A program made the translations under genes and the position numbers. Source: Desulforhopalus singaporensis (GTDB lineage: Bacteria > Desulfobacterota > Desulfobulbia > Desulfobulbales > Desulfocapsaceae). Taken from it: a stretch of 64,000 nucleotides of DNA. The notes under the pieces were generated by a model that saw only the letters and a list, made by a program, of their open reading frames with translations, was not told the DNA's origin and searched no databases. The stretch lies in assembly GCF_900104445.1 (NCBI RefSeq), contig NZ_FNJI01000014.1, positions 3,028 through 67,027 on the forward strand, written 5' to 3'. Below, piece after piece: positions 44,273-53,055 of this stretch (positions are counted from its first letter, which is position 1; each line of letters opens with the position of its first letter).

Positions 44273-46414
44273 ATGGCCAAACAAAAAGAACAACCATCAC
44301 ATCCAGGACTGAAACAGGAGGCGATTGCCGTTTTGGGCGTCTTTATCGCGCTCTTTCTCTACCTGAGCCTGTTTTCCTACATACTGAAACTTGACGGCAA
44401 CCTGAGCGGACGGGTGGGGACCCTGGTCGCCAGAATCCTGTTCAGCTTCATCGGCTGGGGCGCATATTTCCTGCCGACCATGGTCCTGGTCAGTTCGGTA
44501 CTCTTTTTCGGCTCACGGATCTCCTTTACCCGTCTGCCCCAGGTGGTGATAGGTCTGACCGGGGCGATAATAAGCTTTTGCGGACTGCTCTCCTCGTTTA
44601 CCATCCACAATCCGGTACTTCTCGACGCCGGCGGTTTTCTGGGAAAAACCGGTTTTGTCCTGCTTGAGGCGGGAGTCGGGCACGGCGGTGCGGTCCTTGT
44701 TTTCCTTCTTGTGTTTCTTATTTCGCTGATGGTGTCCATCCAGTTTTCTCCATACATGGTGCTGAAATCGGTCACTTCTCTGACCGGGCGGGCGATGGGG
44801 TGGATAAAGTCGGCAACAGCGCGAAAAACAAGTGAAGCAGTGGGTGCCGCAAAACCGGCTCCTGTTGCCAGGTCAAAAAGTCCGAAAGAGGTCGCACCTG
44901 CAGAGAGCGCGACCGGTGAAGCGACCTTTGTGCCGGTAGTCAGGGAGACAGGGGGCAGCGGTTCTGCCACCAAAACCGATGAGGAGTTTGCGGCCAGGCC
45001 GGTGGCAAGAGGTGACTGGAAGCTGCCGCCCCTGTCGATTCTCACCAAAAGCGACAATGATGACAACAAGGTCGATAACGAAGTCTATTTTAAACTTTCC
45101 CAGCAACTGGAACAGAAACTGAAAAATTTTGGGGTCTCTGGCAAGGTCGTTGGTATATCTCCCGGGCCGGTGGTGACTACTTACGAATATACCCCTGCTC
45201 CCGGGGTGAAAATTAATAAGATTGCCGGGCTCGCTGACGATTTGGCCCTCGGATTGAAGGCGCAATCGGTCAGGGTCGCCGGATCTGTTCCGGGAAAGGC
45301 CGCTTTGGGGATAGAGATTCCAAACGAGAAAAGGCAGATTGTCTATATTCGCGAATTGATCGGTGCCAAGGAGTATCGCAAGAGTTCCAACAAGCTCTCC
45401 ATCGCCCTCGGCCTGGATGTTGGCGGCAACCTGGCGATGGCGAATCTTGCGAAAATGCCGCACCTGCTTATCGCCGGCGCCACCGGAGCCGGAAAAAGCG
45501 TCGGGATCAATACTATTATCGCCTCCATACTCTACAATGCAACGCCCGAGGAGGTTCGGTTTTTGATGGTAGATCCGAAAAGAATTGAGCTTTCCGGCTA
45601 TGAAGGCATTCCCCACCTGCTGCACCCGGTGGTGGTCGACCCGAAGCTTGCTTCCAGGGCTCTGAACTGGGCGGTTCGTGAGATGGAGAGGCGTTACCGG
45701 CTGCTCGAGGAGGCCAGGGTTAAAAGTTTCGATTCCTATAACGAGGTAAACGAGGAGAAGCTTCCCTATATCGTGGTTATAGTCGATGAGCTTGCGGATC
45801 TCATGATGGTTGCGTCAAAGGATGTTGAGGCGGCTATAGCGAGGTTGGCCCAGATGGCAAGGGCCGCTGGTATTCATATGATTCTTGCGACCCAACGGCC
45901 GTCTGTGGATGTACTTACCGGCCTGATAAAGGCAAATTTCCCAACCCGTATCTCCTTCAAGGTGTCTTCCAAGATCGATTCAAGGACAATTCTCGACGCA
46001 TCCGGTGCAGAGCACCTGCTCGGGGCGGGAGATATGCTGTTTCTTGCTCCGGGTACGGCCAACCTCAAACGTATTCACGGGGCCTATATCTCCGAGAAGG
46101 AGACATCCGAGATCGTCGAATTCTGGAAGAACCAGGGGAGCAGCACCTATGACGAGACGGTGATGGAGGAGATCAAGGAAGACGCAGAGGGGGCAGACGA
46201 CGAAGACCAGGCGGATTATGATGACCGGTACGACGAGGCGGTGGCCATAGTTACGGAGGCGGGGCAAGCTTCCATTTCGATGGTGCAGCGGCGCCTGAGA
46301 GTGGGCTACAACAGGGCTGCTCGAATGATTGAAATGATGGAAAAAGAAGGAGTTGTCGGCCCTGCTGACGGGGCTAAACCAAGAGAAGTAATTGTAAGAA
46401 ATGAGTACGACTGA
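44273..46414 (+). CDS. ftsK: DNA translocase FtsK
   Basis: The protein is 713 residues. Four N-terminal membrane helices (about 18-170), a variable linker (to about 245), then the motor: beta-domain region GKVVGISPGPVVTTYEYTPAPG, Walker A GATGAGKSVG, Walker B VVIVDELADLMM and ILATQRPSVDVLTG. The C-terminus is the gamma winged helix (GQASISMVQRRLRVGYNRAAR), which reads KOPS sites. It pumps chromosome ends at division. The ribosome site is weak. Confidence 0.96.
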   Translation: MAKQKEQPSHPGLKQEAIAVLGVFIALFLYLSLFSYILKLDGNLSGRVGTLVARILFSFIGWGAYFLPTMVLVSSVLFFGSRISFTRLPQVVIGLTGAIISFCGLLSSFTIHNPVLLDAGGFLGKTGFVLLEAGVGHGGAVLVFLLVFLISLMVSIQFSPYMVLKSVTSLTGRAMGWIKSATARKTSEAVGAAKPAPVARSKSPKEVAPAESATGEATFVPVVRETGGSGSATKTDEEFAARPVARGDWKLPPLSILTKSDNDDNKVDNEVYFKLSQQLEQKLKNFGVSGKVVGISPGPVVTTYEYTPAPGVKINKIAGLADDLALGLKAQSVRVAGSVPGKAALGIEIPNEKRQIVYIRELIGAKEYRKSSNKLSIALGLDVGGNLAMANLAKMPHLLIAGATGAGKSVGINTIIASILYNATPEEVRFLMVDPKRIELSGYEGIPHLLHPVVVDPKLASRALNWAVREMERRYRLLEEARVKSFDSYNEVNEEKLPYIVVIVDELADLMMVASKDVEAAIARLAQMARAAGIHMILATQRPSVDVLTGLIKANFPTRISFKVSSKIDSRTILDASGAEHLLGAGDMLFLAPGTANLKRIHGAYISEKETSEIVEFWKNQGSSTYDETVMEEIKEDAEGADDEDQADYDDRYDEAVAIVTEAGQASISMVQRRLRVGYNRAARMIEMMEKEGVVGPADGAKPREVIVRNEYD

Positions 46415-46441
46415 GCATGAATGAGACGGTGAGGAATTTTC

Positions 46442-46470
46442 TTGACAATTACCCGGCAACCTAATATAAA
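46442..46470 (+). promoter_or_regulatory. Consensus sigma-70 promoter of aprBA
   Basis: A perfect TTGACA and TATAAA are separated by 17 bases, 28 bases after the ftsK stop. The start site would be near 46477, which leaves a leader of about 195 nt. Such strength suits the abundant APS reductase. Confidence 0.8.
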
Positions 46471-46496
46471 AAGTCCTTGACCGGAAAATGAGTAAC

Positions 46497-46638
46497 CATT
46501 CAGTGACGGGGTGAAAATCCCACTGAAATTAAATAGGTTTTACATGTAGTGTTACTCGACTTCCTGGTGCTGAGAGCCTCAGGGGGACGAGCGATTTTCG
46601 CAGTATAGAGTTCAAGTGGATCCTGCTTGTTCAGGATC
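46497..46638 (+). promoter_or_regulatory. Structured 5' leader of aprBA mRNA
   Basis: The leader holds a 7-bp stem TTCAGTG/CACTGAA with a 15-nt loop (about 46498-46526) and a perfect GATCCTG/CAGGATC hairpin (46619-46638), 33 bases before the aprB start. A riboswitch, a stability element or protein binding are all possible; no known riboswitch class was recognised. Confidence 0.45.
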
Positions 46639-46671
46639 ACAACAGTTAATGTAAACTGAGGAGGTAGTTTA

Positions 46672-47088
46672 ATGCCAAGTTATGTAGATCCTGCTAAGTG
46701 TGACGGCTGCAAAGGCGGCGACAAGACTGCATGCATGTACATCTGTCCCAATGACCTGATGGTTCTGAATGTTGAGGAGATGCTCGCCTACAATCAGGAA
46801 CCGGACGCTTGCTGGGAATGTTACTCCTGTGTCAAGATTTGCCCGCAAGGTGCAATCTTTGTTCGTGGCTACGATGACTTCGTACCCATGGGCGGTCAAG
46901 TTCATCCCATGAGATCTTCTGATTCCATTATGTGGACTGTCAAGTTCCGCAACGGCAACATGAAGCGCTTCAAGTTTCCTATCCGCACCACCGCTGAAGG
47001 TGCTGCCAATGCTTATGTGGGCGAGAAAGGTGCCAGTCTTGATGATCAAGCCCTGTTTCTCGAGTCAGATCTTCCGACCCCCAAGTAA
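46672..47088 (+). CDS. aprB: Adenylylsulfate (APS) reductase, beta subunit
   Basis: The protein is 138 residues. Two [4Fe-4S] clusters are held by CDGCKGGDKTACMYIC with the partner Cys in CPNDL, and CWECYSCVKICPQGAI. The tail region is the AprA-wrapping part. It passes electrons to the FAD of AprA, which reduces APS to sulfite and AMP in the cytoplasm. A GAGGAGG ribosome site and consensus promoter point to high expression. It is first in aprBA, with qmoABC following. Confidence 0.98.
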   Translation: MPSYVDPAKCDGCKGGDKTACMYICPNDLMVLNVEEMLAYNQEPDACWECYSCVKICPQGAIFVRGYDDFVPMGGQVHPMRSSDSIMWTVKFRNGNMKRFKFPIRTTAEGAANAYVGEKGASLDDQALFLESDLPTPK

Positions 47089-47142
47089 GTTGAAGACAGA
47101 AAATTTTTGGATATAAATTCATTATTCTAAGGAGATTTGAAT

Positions 47143-49161
47143 ATGGCATTACCAAACAAACCAAAAGGTGAACTGAAAGCCGTAGTGAACCCTGAGGTCG
47201 TCGAAATGGAAGTGGACGCTCTCATCGTAGGCGGTGGTATGGCTGCCTGTGGAGCTGCTTTTGAAATCAAGAAATGGGCACCGGATGATATGAAGATCCT
47301 GCTCGTTGACAAAGCGTCTCTCGAGCGTTCTGGTGCTGTTGCCCAGGGTCTTTCCGCAATCAACACCTACATCGGTGGCAATGCGATCGAAGACTACGTG
47401 AAGATGGTTCGTAACGACCTTATGGGCGTTGTTCGCGAAGACCTTATCTACGACTGTGGTCGTCACGTTGATGAGTCCGTTAAGCTTTTCGAAGAGTGGG
47501 GACTCCCGGTCTGGAAAAAAGACGCCGACGGAAACAACCTCGACGGCGCCAAGCCTGCTCCTTCCCTGCGTGAAGGCGGCGAGCCTGTTCGTACCGGTAA
47601 ATGGCAGATCATGATCAACGGTGAGTCTTACAAGTGTATCGTTGCAGAGCCCGCAGCTACCGCACTCGGCGCTGACAATATCCTTGAGCGTGTATTCATC
47701 GTTAAGCTTCTGCTCGACAAGAACAAAGAAAACCAGATCGCCGGTGCTGCTGGTTTCTCCACCCGCGAGAACAAGGTATACATCATTAAGTGTAAAACTG
47801 CCCTGGTCGCTTGCGGTGGTGCGGTTAACATTTTCCGTCCGCGCTCTACCGGTGAAGGTAAAGGCCGTGCATGGTATCCGGTATGGAACGCCGGTTCCAC
47901 CTACACCATGTGTGCCCAGGTCGGCGCAACCCTGACCATGATGGAAAACCGTTTCACCCCGTCTCGTTTCAAAGACGGATACGGCCCTGTCGGTGCATGG
48001 TTCCTGCTGTTCAAAGCTAAAGTATCCAACGGTCTTGGTGAGTTCTACGCAGGCGGCGACGCTGCCAAAGCCGAACTCGAGAAGTTCATGCCTTACGGCG
48101 CCTCCGCTGTTACCCCGACCTGTCTGCGTAACCACCTGATGCTCAACGAGCTCAAGGAAGGCCGCGGACCGATCTACATGGCAACCGACGTAGCTCTCAA
48201 CGCTTTCCTTGATGAGCGTCGTGAAGCCGGTATGGACGAGAAGTCTCTTAAGAAGTTCTGGAAACATCTCGAGTCTGAAGCATGGGAAGACTTCCTTGAT
48301 ATGTCAGTCGGCCAGGCCGGTCTCTGGGCTGGTGCAAACGTTGAGCCTGAAAAGATTGGTTCTGAGATTATGCCGACCGAACCTTACATGCTCGGTTCTC
48401 ACTCCGGTTGCTGCGGAATCTGGACCTCCGGTCCGGATGAAGACTGGGTACCCGAGATCGACAACGAGTCTCGCGTACATAAGTACAAGTGGGGCTACAA
48501 CCGTATGACCACTGTCGACGGTCTGTTCACTGCTGGTGACGGTGTTGGTGCTTCCGGTCATAAGTTCTCTTCCGGTTCCCACGCTGAAGGTCGTATCGCC
48601 GCCAAGCAGATGGTTAAGTTCTGCCGCGACAACGCAGACTTCAAACCTGAACCGAAGCAAAGCGCTCAGGAAATCGCCGATGAAATCTACGCACCTGTTA
48701 AGCGGTACGAAGAGTTCAAGGGTGCTTCCACTGCAGCAGACGTCAACCCGAACTACTGCAAGCCTGCCGGTCTGATGATGCGTCTGATGAAAGCTACCGA
48801 TGAGTATGGTGGTGGTGTTGCTACCTACTACATGACTTCCGGAAAGCTGCTCAACATCTGCCTCGATCTTCTCCGTCTGCTCCGTGAAGACGCTGCGAAG
48901 ATGGCTGCTGGCGACTTGCACGAACTGCTCCGTTGCTGGGAAAACTACCATCGTATCTGGTGTGTTGAAACCCATATCCGTCACATCGAGTTCCGTAAAG
49001 AGTCCCGTTACCCAGGATTCTACTACAGGTCAGACTTCCCGACCTGTGATGACGAGAACTGGAAGTGCTTCGTCAACTCCACCTTCAATCCTGAAACCGA
49101 GGAGTGGAAGTGTGAGAAGGTTGAGTGCGTGAACATCGTTGAAACCGAACCGTGGATCTAA
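47143..49161 (+). CDS. aprA: Adenylylsulfate (APS) reductase, alpha subunit
   Basis: The protein is 672 residues. ATG 47143 is chosen because AAGGAG lies just upstream; a TTG six bases earlier is not used. The FAD-binding N-terminus reads DALIVGGGMAACGAAFEIKK, and the flavin domain includes TAGDGVGASGHKFSSGSHAEG. It catalyses reversible reduction of APS to sulfite plus AMP. Its codon choice is visibly biased (many cgt, ggt, gct, ctg), as expected for a highly expressed gene. It follows aprB by 54 bases. Confidence 0.98.
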   Translation: MALPNKPKGELKAVVNPEVVEMEVDALIVGGGMAACGAAFEIKKWAPDDMKILLVDKASLERSGAVAQGLSAINTYIGGNAIEDYVKMVRNDLMGVVREDLIYDCGRHVDESVKLFEEWGLPVWKKDADGNNLDGAKPAPSLREGGEPVRTGKWQIMINGESYKCIVAEPAATALGADNILERVFIVKLLLDKNKENQIAGAAGFSTRENKVYIIKCKTALVACGGAVNIFRPRSTGEGKGRAWYPVWNAGSTYTMCAQVGATLTMMENRFTPSRFKDGYGPVGAWFLLFKAKVSNGLGEFYAGGDAAKAELEKFMPYGASAVTPTCLRNHLMLNELKEGRGPIYMATDVALNAFLDERREAGMDEKSLKKFWKHLESEAWEDFLDMSVGQAGLWAGANVEPEKIGSEIMPTEPYMLGSHSGCCGIWTSGPDEDWVPEIDNESRVHKYKWGYNRMTTVDGLFTAGDGVGASGHKFSSGSHAEGRIAAKQMVKFCRDNADFKPEPKQSAQEIADEIYAPVKRYEEFKGASTAADVNPNYCKPAGLMMRLMKATDEYGGGVATYYMTSGKLLNICLDLLRLLREDAAKMAAGDLHELLRCWENYHRIWCVETHIRHIEFRKESRYPGFYYRSDFPTCDDENWKCFVNSTFNPETEEWKCEKVECVNIVETEPWI

Positions 49162-49197
49162 TTAATGATACCTGGTCGTTTTTTGACATGACGTAGG

Positions 49198-49238
49198 AAA
49201 AAATCTCCAGGAGTCTTAGGCTCCTGGAGATTTTTTTG
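49198..49238 (+). terminator. Rho-independent terminator of aprBA
   Basis: An 11-bp perfect stem (ATCTCCAGGAG with its complement) and 7-nt loop are followed by seven T. It separates aprBA from qmoABC, so qmo must have its own promoter or depend on readthrough. Confidence 0.93.
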
Positions 49239-49254
49239 TATATACAGTTTTTGT

Positions 49255-49296
49255 CTTATGTTGCCAGGAGAAGATTGTATCTGCTTGCAACATAAG
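49255..49296. repeat. 10-bp inverted repeat upstream of qmoA
   Basis: CTTATGTTGC and GCAACATAAG are separated by about 22 bases, about 125 bases before qmoA. It may be an operator or a leader hairpin. Confidence 0.45.
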
Positions 49297-49418
49297 CTAA
49301 AAATCGGTTACTGATGTTGTCTGGATGTGTAACGTTCAACAGTTGTCATGTTTCGGCGGATCTCATCGCCGGAAGGGGCAATGGTACAATATTTTAAGAG
49401 CAATAATGGAGGTTAGGT

Positions 49419-50678
49419 ATGACTGACGAGCAAAGCACCACTGGTGCGGTATTGGTCGTAGGCGGAGGTATCAGCGGGTTAACTGCTGCCCTTGAAGCCG
49501 CTGAAGTCGGAAAAGATGTCTTTCTCGTGGAGAAAGGTGCATCTTTTGGTGGGCGTGTGGCACAGCTCAACCAGTATTTTCCGAAATTGTGTCCCCCGAG
49601 TTGCGGTCTGGAGATCAACTTCAGGCGTGTAAGAGACAACCGGCGGATCAGGACCTACAGCATGACCACCGTTAAATCGGTCTCAGGTGCGCAAGGCAAC
49701 TACGAAGTTACCCTGGAGACGGCACCTCGCTATGTTAACAGTAACTGCACTGCATGCGGTGACTGCAGCGCCGCCTGTCCTGATGAGAGAGACAATGATT
49801 TCAACTTCGGCATGGACAAGACAAAAGCTGCTTATCTTCCCCACGAGATGGCTTTCCCTCGCCGCTACGTCATCGACAAGAATGCCCTCAGCGCCGCCGG
49901 AGCGGAAGCGGTAAAGAGCGCATGCAAATACGATGCGATTGATCTCGATATGCAGGCGCAGACCCGCACCATCAACGTTGCATCCATAGTATGGGCCACA
50001 GGATGGACCCCCTATGACGCAACCAAGATGGAAAATCTCAAGTTCGGTCAGTCCCAGTCCATCGTCACCAACATGATGATAGAGCGGATGGCCGCTCCCT
50101 CCGGGCCTACCGGGGGAAAAATCGTTCGTCCAGGCGACGACAAGGAAATCGAGTCGATCGCGTTCGTACAATGCGCCGGCTCCCGTGATGAAAATCATCT
50201 GGAATACTGCTCGCATATCTGCTGTATGGCTACCTTCAAGCAGATGAGCTATGTCCGCGAGCAATACCCCGACGCCAAGATATACGTTTTTTACATTGAC
50301 CTGAGAACTCCCGGAAAGTATGAGAAATTCCGCGAAGCGCGCATGGCCGACGAAAACGCTACCTTTATTAAGGGCAAGGTGGCGGATATCGCCATCGAAG
50401 CGGACGGGTCGGTTACGGTTACCGCCGAGAATGCACTGACCGCTGAGAAGATCTCACAACAGGTTGACATGGCAGTTCTGGCAACCGGAATGCAGCCTAA
50501 TTTCGCCATCGAACAGGCCCCGGCCGATCTGCAGATAGACAGCAACGGCTTCGTCATTTCCGATCCCAACAGCGCTATGATCTCAGCGGGATGTGCCAAG
50601 AAAGCCGCAGACGTAGTAACCTGTACTCAATCTTCAACAGCAGCCGCCCTTAAGGCAATTCAGGTTTCCAGGAGGTAA
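49419..50678 (+). CDS. qmoA: Quinone-interacting membrane-bound oxidoreductase subunit A
   Basis: The protein is 419 residues. It is HdrA-like with an FAD dinucleotide fold at the start (AVLVVGGGISGLTAALEA) and an iron-sulfur Cys cluster (CTACGDCSAACP). Family knowledge places QmoA with QmoB and QmoC as the electron link between menaquinone and APS reductase. A TGGAGG ribosome site precedes it. It leads the qmoABC genes downstream of aprBA, the canonical order. Confidence 0.97.
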   Translation: MTDEQSTTGAVLVVGGGISGLTAALEAAEVGKDVFLVEKGASFGGRVAQLNQYFPKLCPPSCGLEINFRRVRDNRRIRTYSMTTVKSVSGAQGNYEVTLETAPRYVNSNCTACGDCSAACPDERDNDFNFGMDKTKAAYLPHEMAFPRRYVIDKNALSAAGAEAVKSACKYDAIDLDMQAQTRTINVASIVWATGWTPYDATKMENLKFGQSQSIVTNMMIERMAAPSGPTGGKIVRPGDDKEIESIAFVQCAGSRDENHLEYCSHICCMATFKQMSYVREQYPDAKIYVFYIDLRTPGKYEKFREARMADENATFIKGKVADIAIEADGSVTVTAENALTAEKISQQVDMAVLATGMQPNFAIEQAPADLQIDSNGFVISDPNSAMISAGCAKKAADVVTCTQSSTAAALKAIQVSRR

Positions 50679-50684
50679 CAGACG

Positions 50685-52946
50685 ATGGATAAAAAATACT
50701 GCGCGTATATTTGTGCTGGTTGTGGCATTGGTGATGCGCTCGACCTTGAAGCTCTCAGTGGAGTAGTAAGCGGTGAGATGTCCATGGAGTGCAAGACCCA
50801 TGAATATCTCTGTGGCGCCGAGGGTCGGGCCTTTATTGAAAAAGACATCGCTGACGGTGTCAATACCGTTGTCATAGGTGCTTGCTCTCCAAGGGTAATG
50901 ACCTCTGAGTTCAATTTCGGCGACGACAAGATAACCGTACGGGCAAATCTTCGCGAGCACGTGGTGTGGACCGAGGTCAAGCCCGGCGAAGGTGAAGAAC
51001 CGAATGCTGAGGCAGCGGAGTTTCTCGCAGAGAGTGCTGCCGATTACATGCGGATGGCGTGTACTAGGGCCAAGAAAACCCTGCTCCCCGAGCCGTATCA
51101 GCTGGAGGTGCTCAACAAGAAGATCCTCGTTATGGGTGGCGGGTTGGCGGGCCTTACCGCCGCCAAAGAGGCTGCGGCAGCAGGATATGAAGTGCTTCTC
51201 GTGGAAAAAGAGGACAAGTTGGGCGGCAAGGCGCTTGGCTGGAGAAAATCTTTTCCCACAGGGGCGCCCTGGACTGATCTTGAAGAGAACCCCATCCATG
51301 CCCTCATTGCCGAAGTAGAAGGTGACGCAAGAATAAGCGTTGAGACCGGAAAAGAGGTCGCCAGGATCAGCGGCGCCCCCGGCCAGTTCAATGTTACCTT
51401 GAAATCTGCCGGCACCAGGACCGAATGGGACGCCCCCTCCCGCGTCACCGTTGATGAACGCGAAAAAATAGAAAAAGGTGAAATGGAAGATCCCAACGCC
51501 GGTTTCGTCGATTACACCAAGATCAACCCCGACGGGGTTATGGTCGGTTCGGTTGTATTGGCAACCGGTTGGAAGCCGGCGGATGTTTCACAATATGAAC
51601 ATCTCGGCTACGGCTCGGTGAAAAACGTGGTCACCAACGCCGAGTTTGAAAGACTTGCCAAGGAAGGCAAGGTCCCGGCCAACGTGGCGTTTGTCCAGAG
51701 CCCCGGCGGCAAGGAAGACGACAAGGATTTTCCCTACTGCAACTCGGTAACCTCGATGGTTGCGCTGAAGCAGGCGCAATATGTAACCGAGGACAACGCT
51801 GATGGTAAGGCGTATATTCTGTACCAGCACATGAGAACTCCGGGCTCCATGGAGCTGTTCTACAAAAATGCGCAAAACCGTGACGGAATTTTTCTAACCA
51901 AGGGTTCGGTAATGAAGGTTGAGGAGGCCGGCGGCGGTCTCAAGGTTGCGGTAGAGGATACTCTTCTTGGCGAAGATATCGATCTTAACGTCGATATGGT
52001 GGTACTTGCCGCTGGTATGGAACCCACCACCCTTCATCAGAACACTATCAACCTCGCCTATCGCCAGGGACCCGCTTTTAACGATCTCGGTCTCTTCGAC
52101 GGCTACGCCGACTCCCACTTCATCTGCTTTCCCTATGAAACACGTAGAACAGGCGTGTACGCAGCCGGAGGCGTAAGAAAAGCTGAAACGATGGAAGAAG
52201 CGGTAGACGACGCCACCGGTGCAGCTCTCAAGGCCATCCAGTGTATCGAATCCGTGGATCGCGGAGTGTCGGTTCACCCGAGGTCAGGAGACGCCACCTA
52301 TCCGGATTTCTTCATGCAGAGATGCACCCAGTGCAAACGGTGCACCGAGGAATGTCCGTTCGGCGCCCTCGACGATGACGAGAAAGGGACACCGCTGCCC
52401 AATCCGACCCGCTGCCGCCGTTGCGGGACCTGCATGGGCGCCTGCCCGGAGAGGATTATCGGATTCAAGGATTACAATATCGATCTCATCGGGTCCATGA
52501 TCAAGGCAGTCGAGGTACCCGAAGACGATGACGACCGGCTGCGAATAGTCATTTTTGTTTGTGAAAACGACGCCTACCCGGCCATCGACATGGCAGGAAT
52601 GAGACGCAACGGAATAAACCACATGGTACGGTTTATCCCGGTCCGCTGCCTCGGTTCGGTGAATATGGCCTGGATCAGGGATGCCATGTCCGCAGGTATG
52701 GACGGGGCGATGCTTCTTGGATGTTCCTATGGCGACGATTACCAGTGTCACTTTGTCAAGGGCTCTGAAATCGCAAGCAAGCGTATGGAAAACATCGGGG
52801 ATACCCTGTCCACGCTCGGATTGGAGTCGGAAAGAGTTGTTGCCGAGCAGGTTGCAATTACCGACTACGACAAGATCCCGCAGATTATCAATGATTTCGT
52901 AGATGAGATCGTGGAAATGGGACCAAATCCATTCAAGGGCTTCTAA
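50685..52946 (+). CDS. qmoB: Quinone-interacting membrane-bound oxidoreductase subunit B
   Basis: The protein is 753 residues, starting 6 bases after qmoA behind AGGAGG. The HdrA-like flavin domain (ILVMGGGLAGLTAAKEAA) sits in the middle. Two ferredoxin-type motifs follow near residues 546-590 (CTQCKRCTEECP and CRRCGTCMGACP). The C-terminal 160 residues resemble MvhD (VIFVCENDAYPAIDMAG). This flavin plus MvhD-like layout is typical of QmoB and has been linked to electron confurcation models. Confidence 0.97.
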   Translation: MDKKYCAYICAGCGIGDALDLEALSGVVSGEMSMECKTHEYLCGAEGRAFIEKDIADGVNTVVIGACSPRVMTSEFNFGDDKITVRANLREHVVWTEVKPGEGEEPNAEAAEFLAESAADYMRMACTRAKKTLLPEPYQLEVLNKKILVMGGGLAGLTAAKEAAAAGYEVLLVEKEDKLGGKALGWRKSFPTGAPWTDLEENPIHALIAEVEGDARISVETGKEVARISGAPGQFNVTLKSAGTRTEWDAPSRVTVDEREKIEKGEMEDPNAGFVDYTKINPDGVMVGSVVLATGWKPADVSQYEHLGYGSVKNVVTNAEFERLAKEGKVPANVAFVQSPGGKEDDKDFPYCNSVTSMVALKQAQYVTEDNADGKAYILYQHMRTPGSMELFYKNAQNRDGIFLTKGSVMKVEEAGGGLKVAVEDTLLGEDIDLNVDMVVLAAGMEPTTLHQNTINLAYRQGPAFNDLGLFDGYADSHFICFPYETRRTGVYAAGGVRKAETMEEAVDDATGAALKAIQCIESVDRGVSVHPRSGDATYPDFFMQRCTQCKRCTEECPFGALDDDEKGTPLPNPTRCRRCGTCMGACPERIIGFKDYNIDLIGSMIKAVEVPEDDDDRLRIVIFVCENDAYPAIDMAGMRRNGINHMVRFIPVRCLGSVNMAWIRDAMSAGMDGAMLLGCSYGDDYQCHFVKGSEIASKRMENIGDTLSTLGLESERVVAEQVAITDYDKIPQIINDFVDEIVEMGPNPFKGF

Positions 52947-52960
52947 TCTGTTTTTATCAA

Positions 52961-52991
52961 ACCCCTCGCCGGCCTGATGGCGGTGAGGGGT
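52961..52991 (+). terminator. Intercistronic hairpin between qmoB and qmoC
   Basis: Arms ACCCCTCGCC and GGTGAGGGGT pair with one wobble and an 11-nt loop. There is no T-run, so it more likely tunes mRNA stability or subunit ratio than terminates. Confidence 0.45.
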
Positions 52992-53055
52992 CGGTAGGTG
53001 GTGACGTCATGTCATCAAATTGTAATTATATTTGATAAGATAGCAGGAGAAAGAA

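Noticed and set aside
47149-48267. 372-codon open frame antisense to aprA
   Set aside because: Produced by the biased codon use of aprA on the other strand; no start signal or domain.
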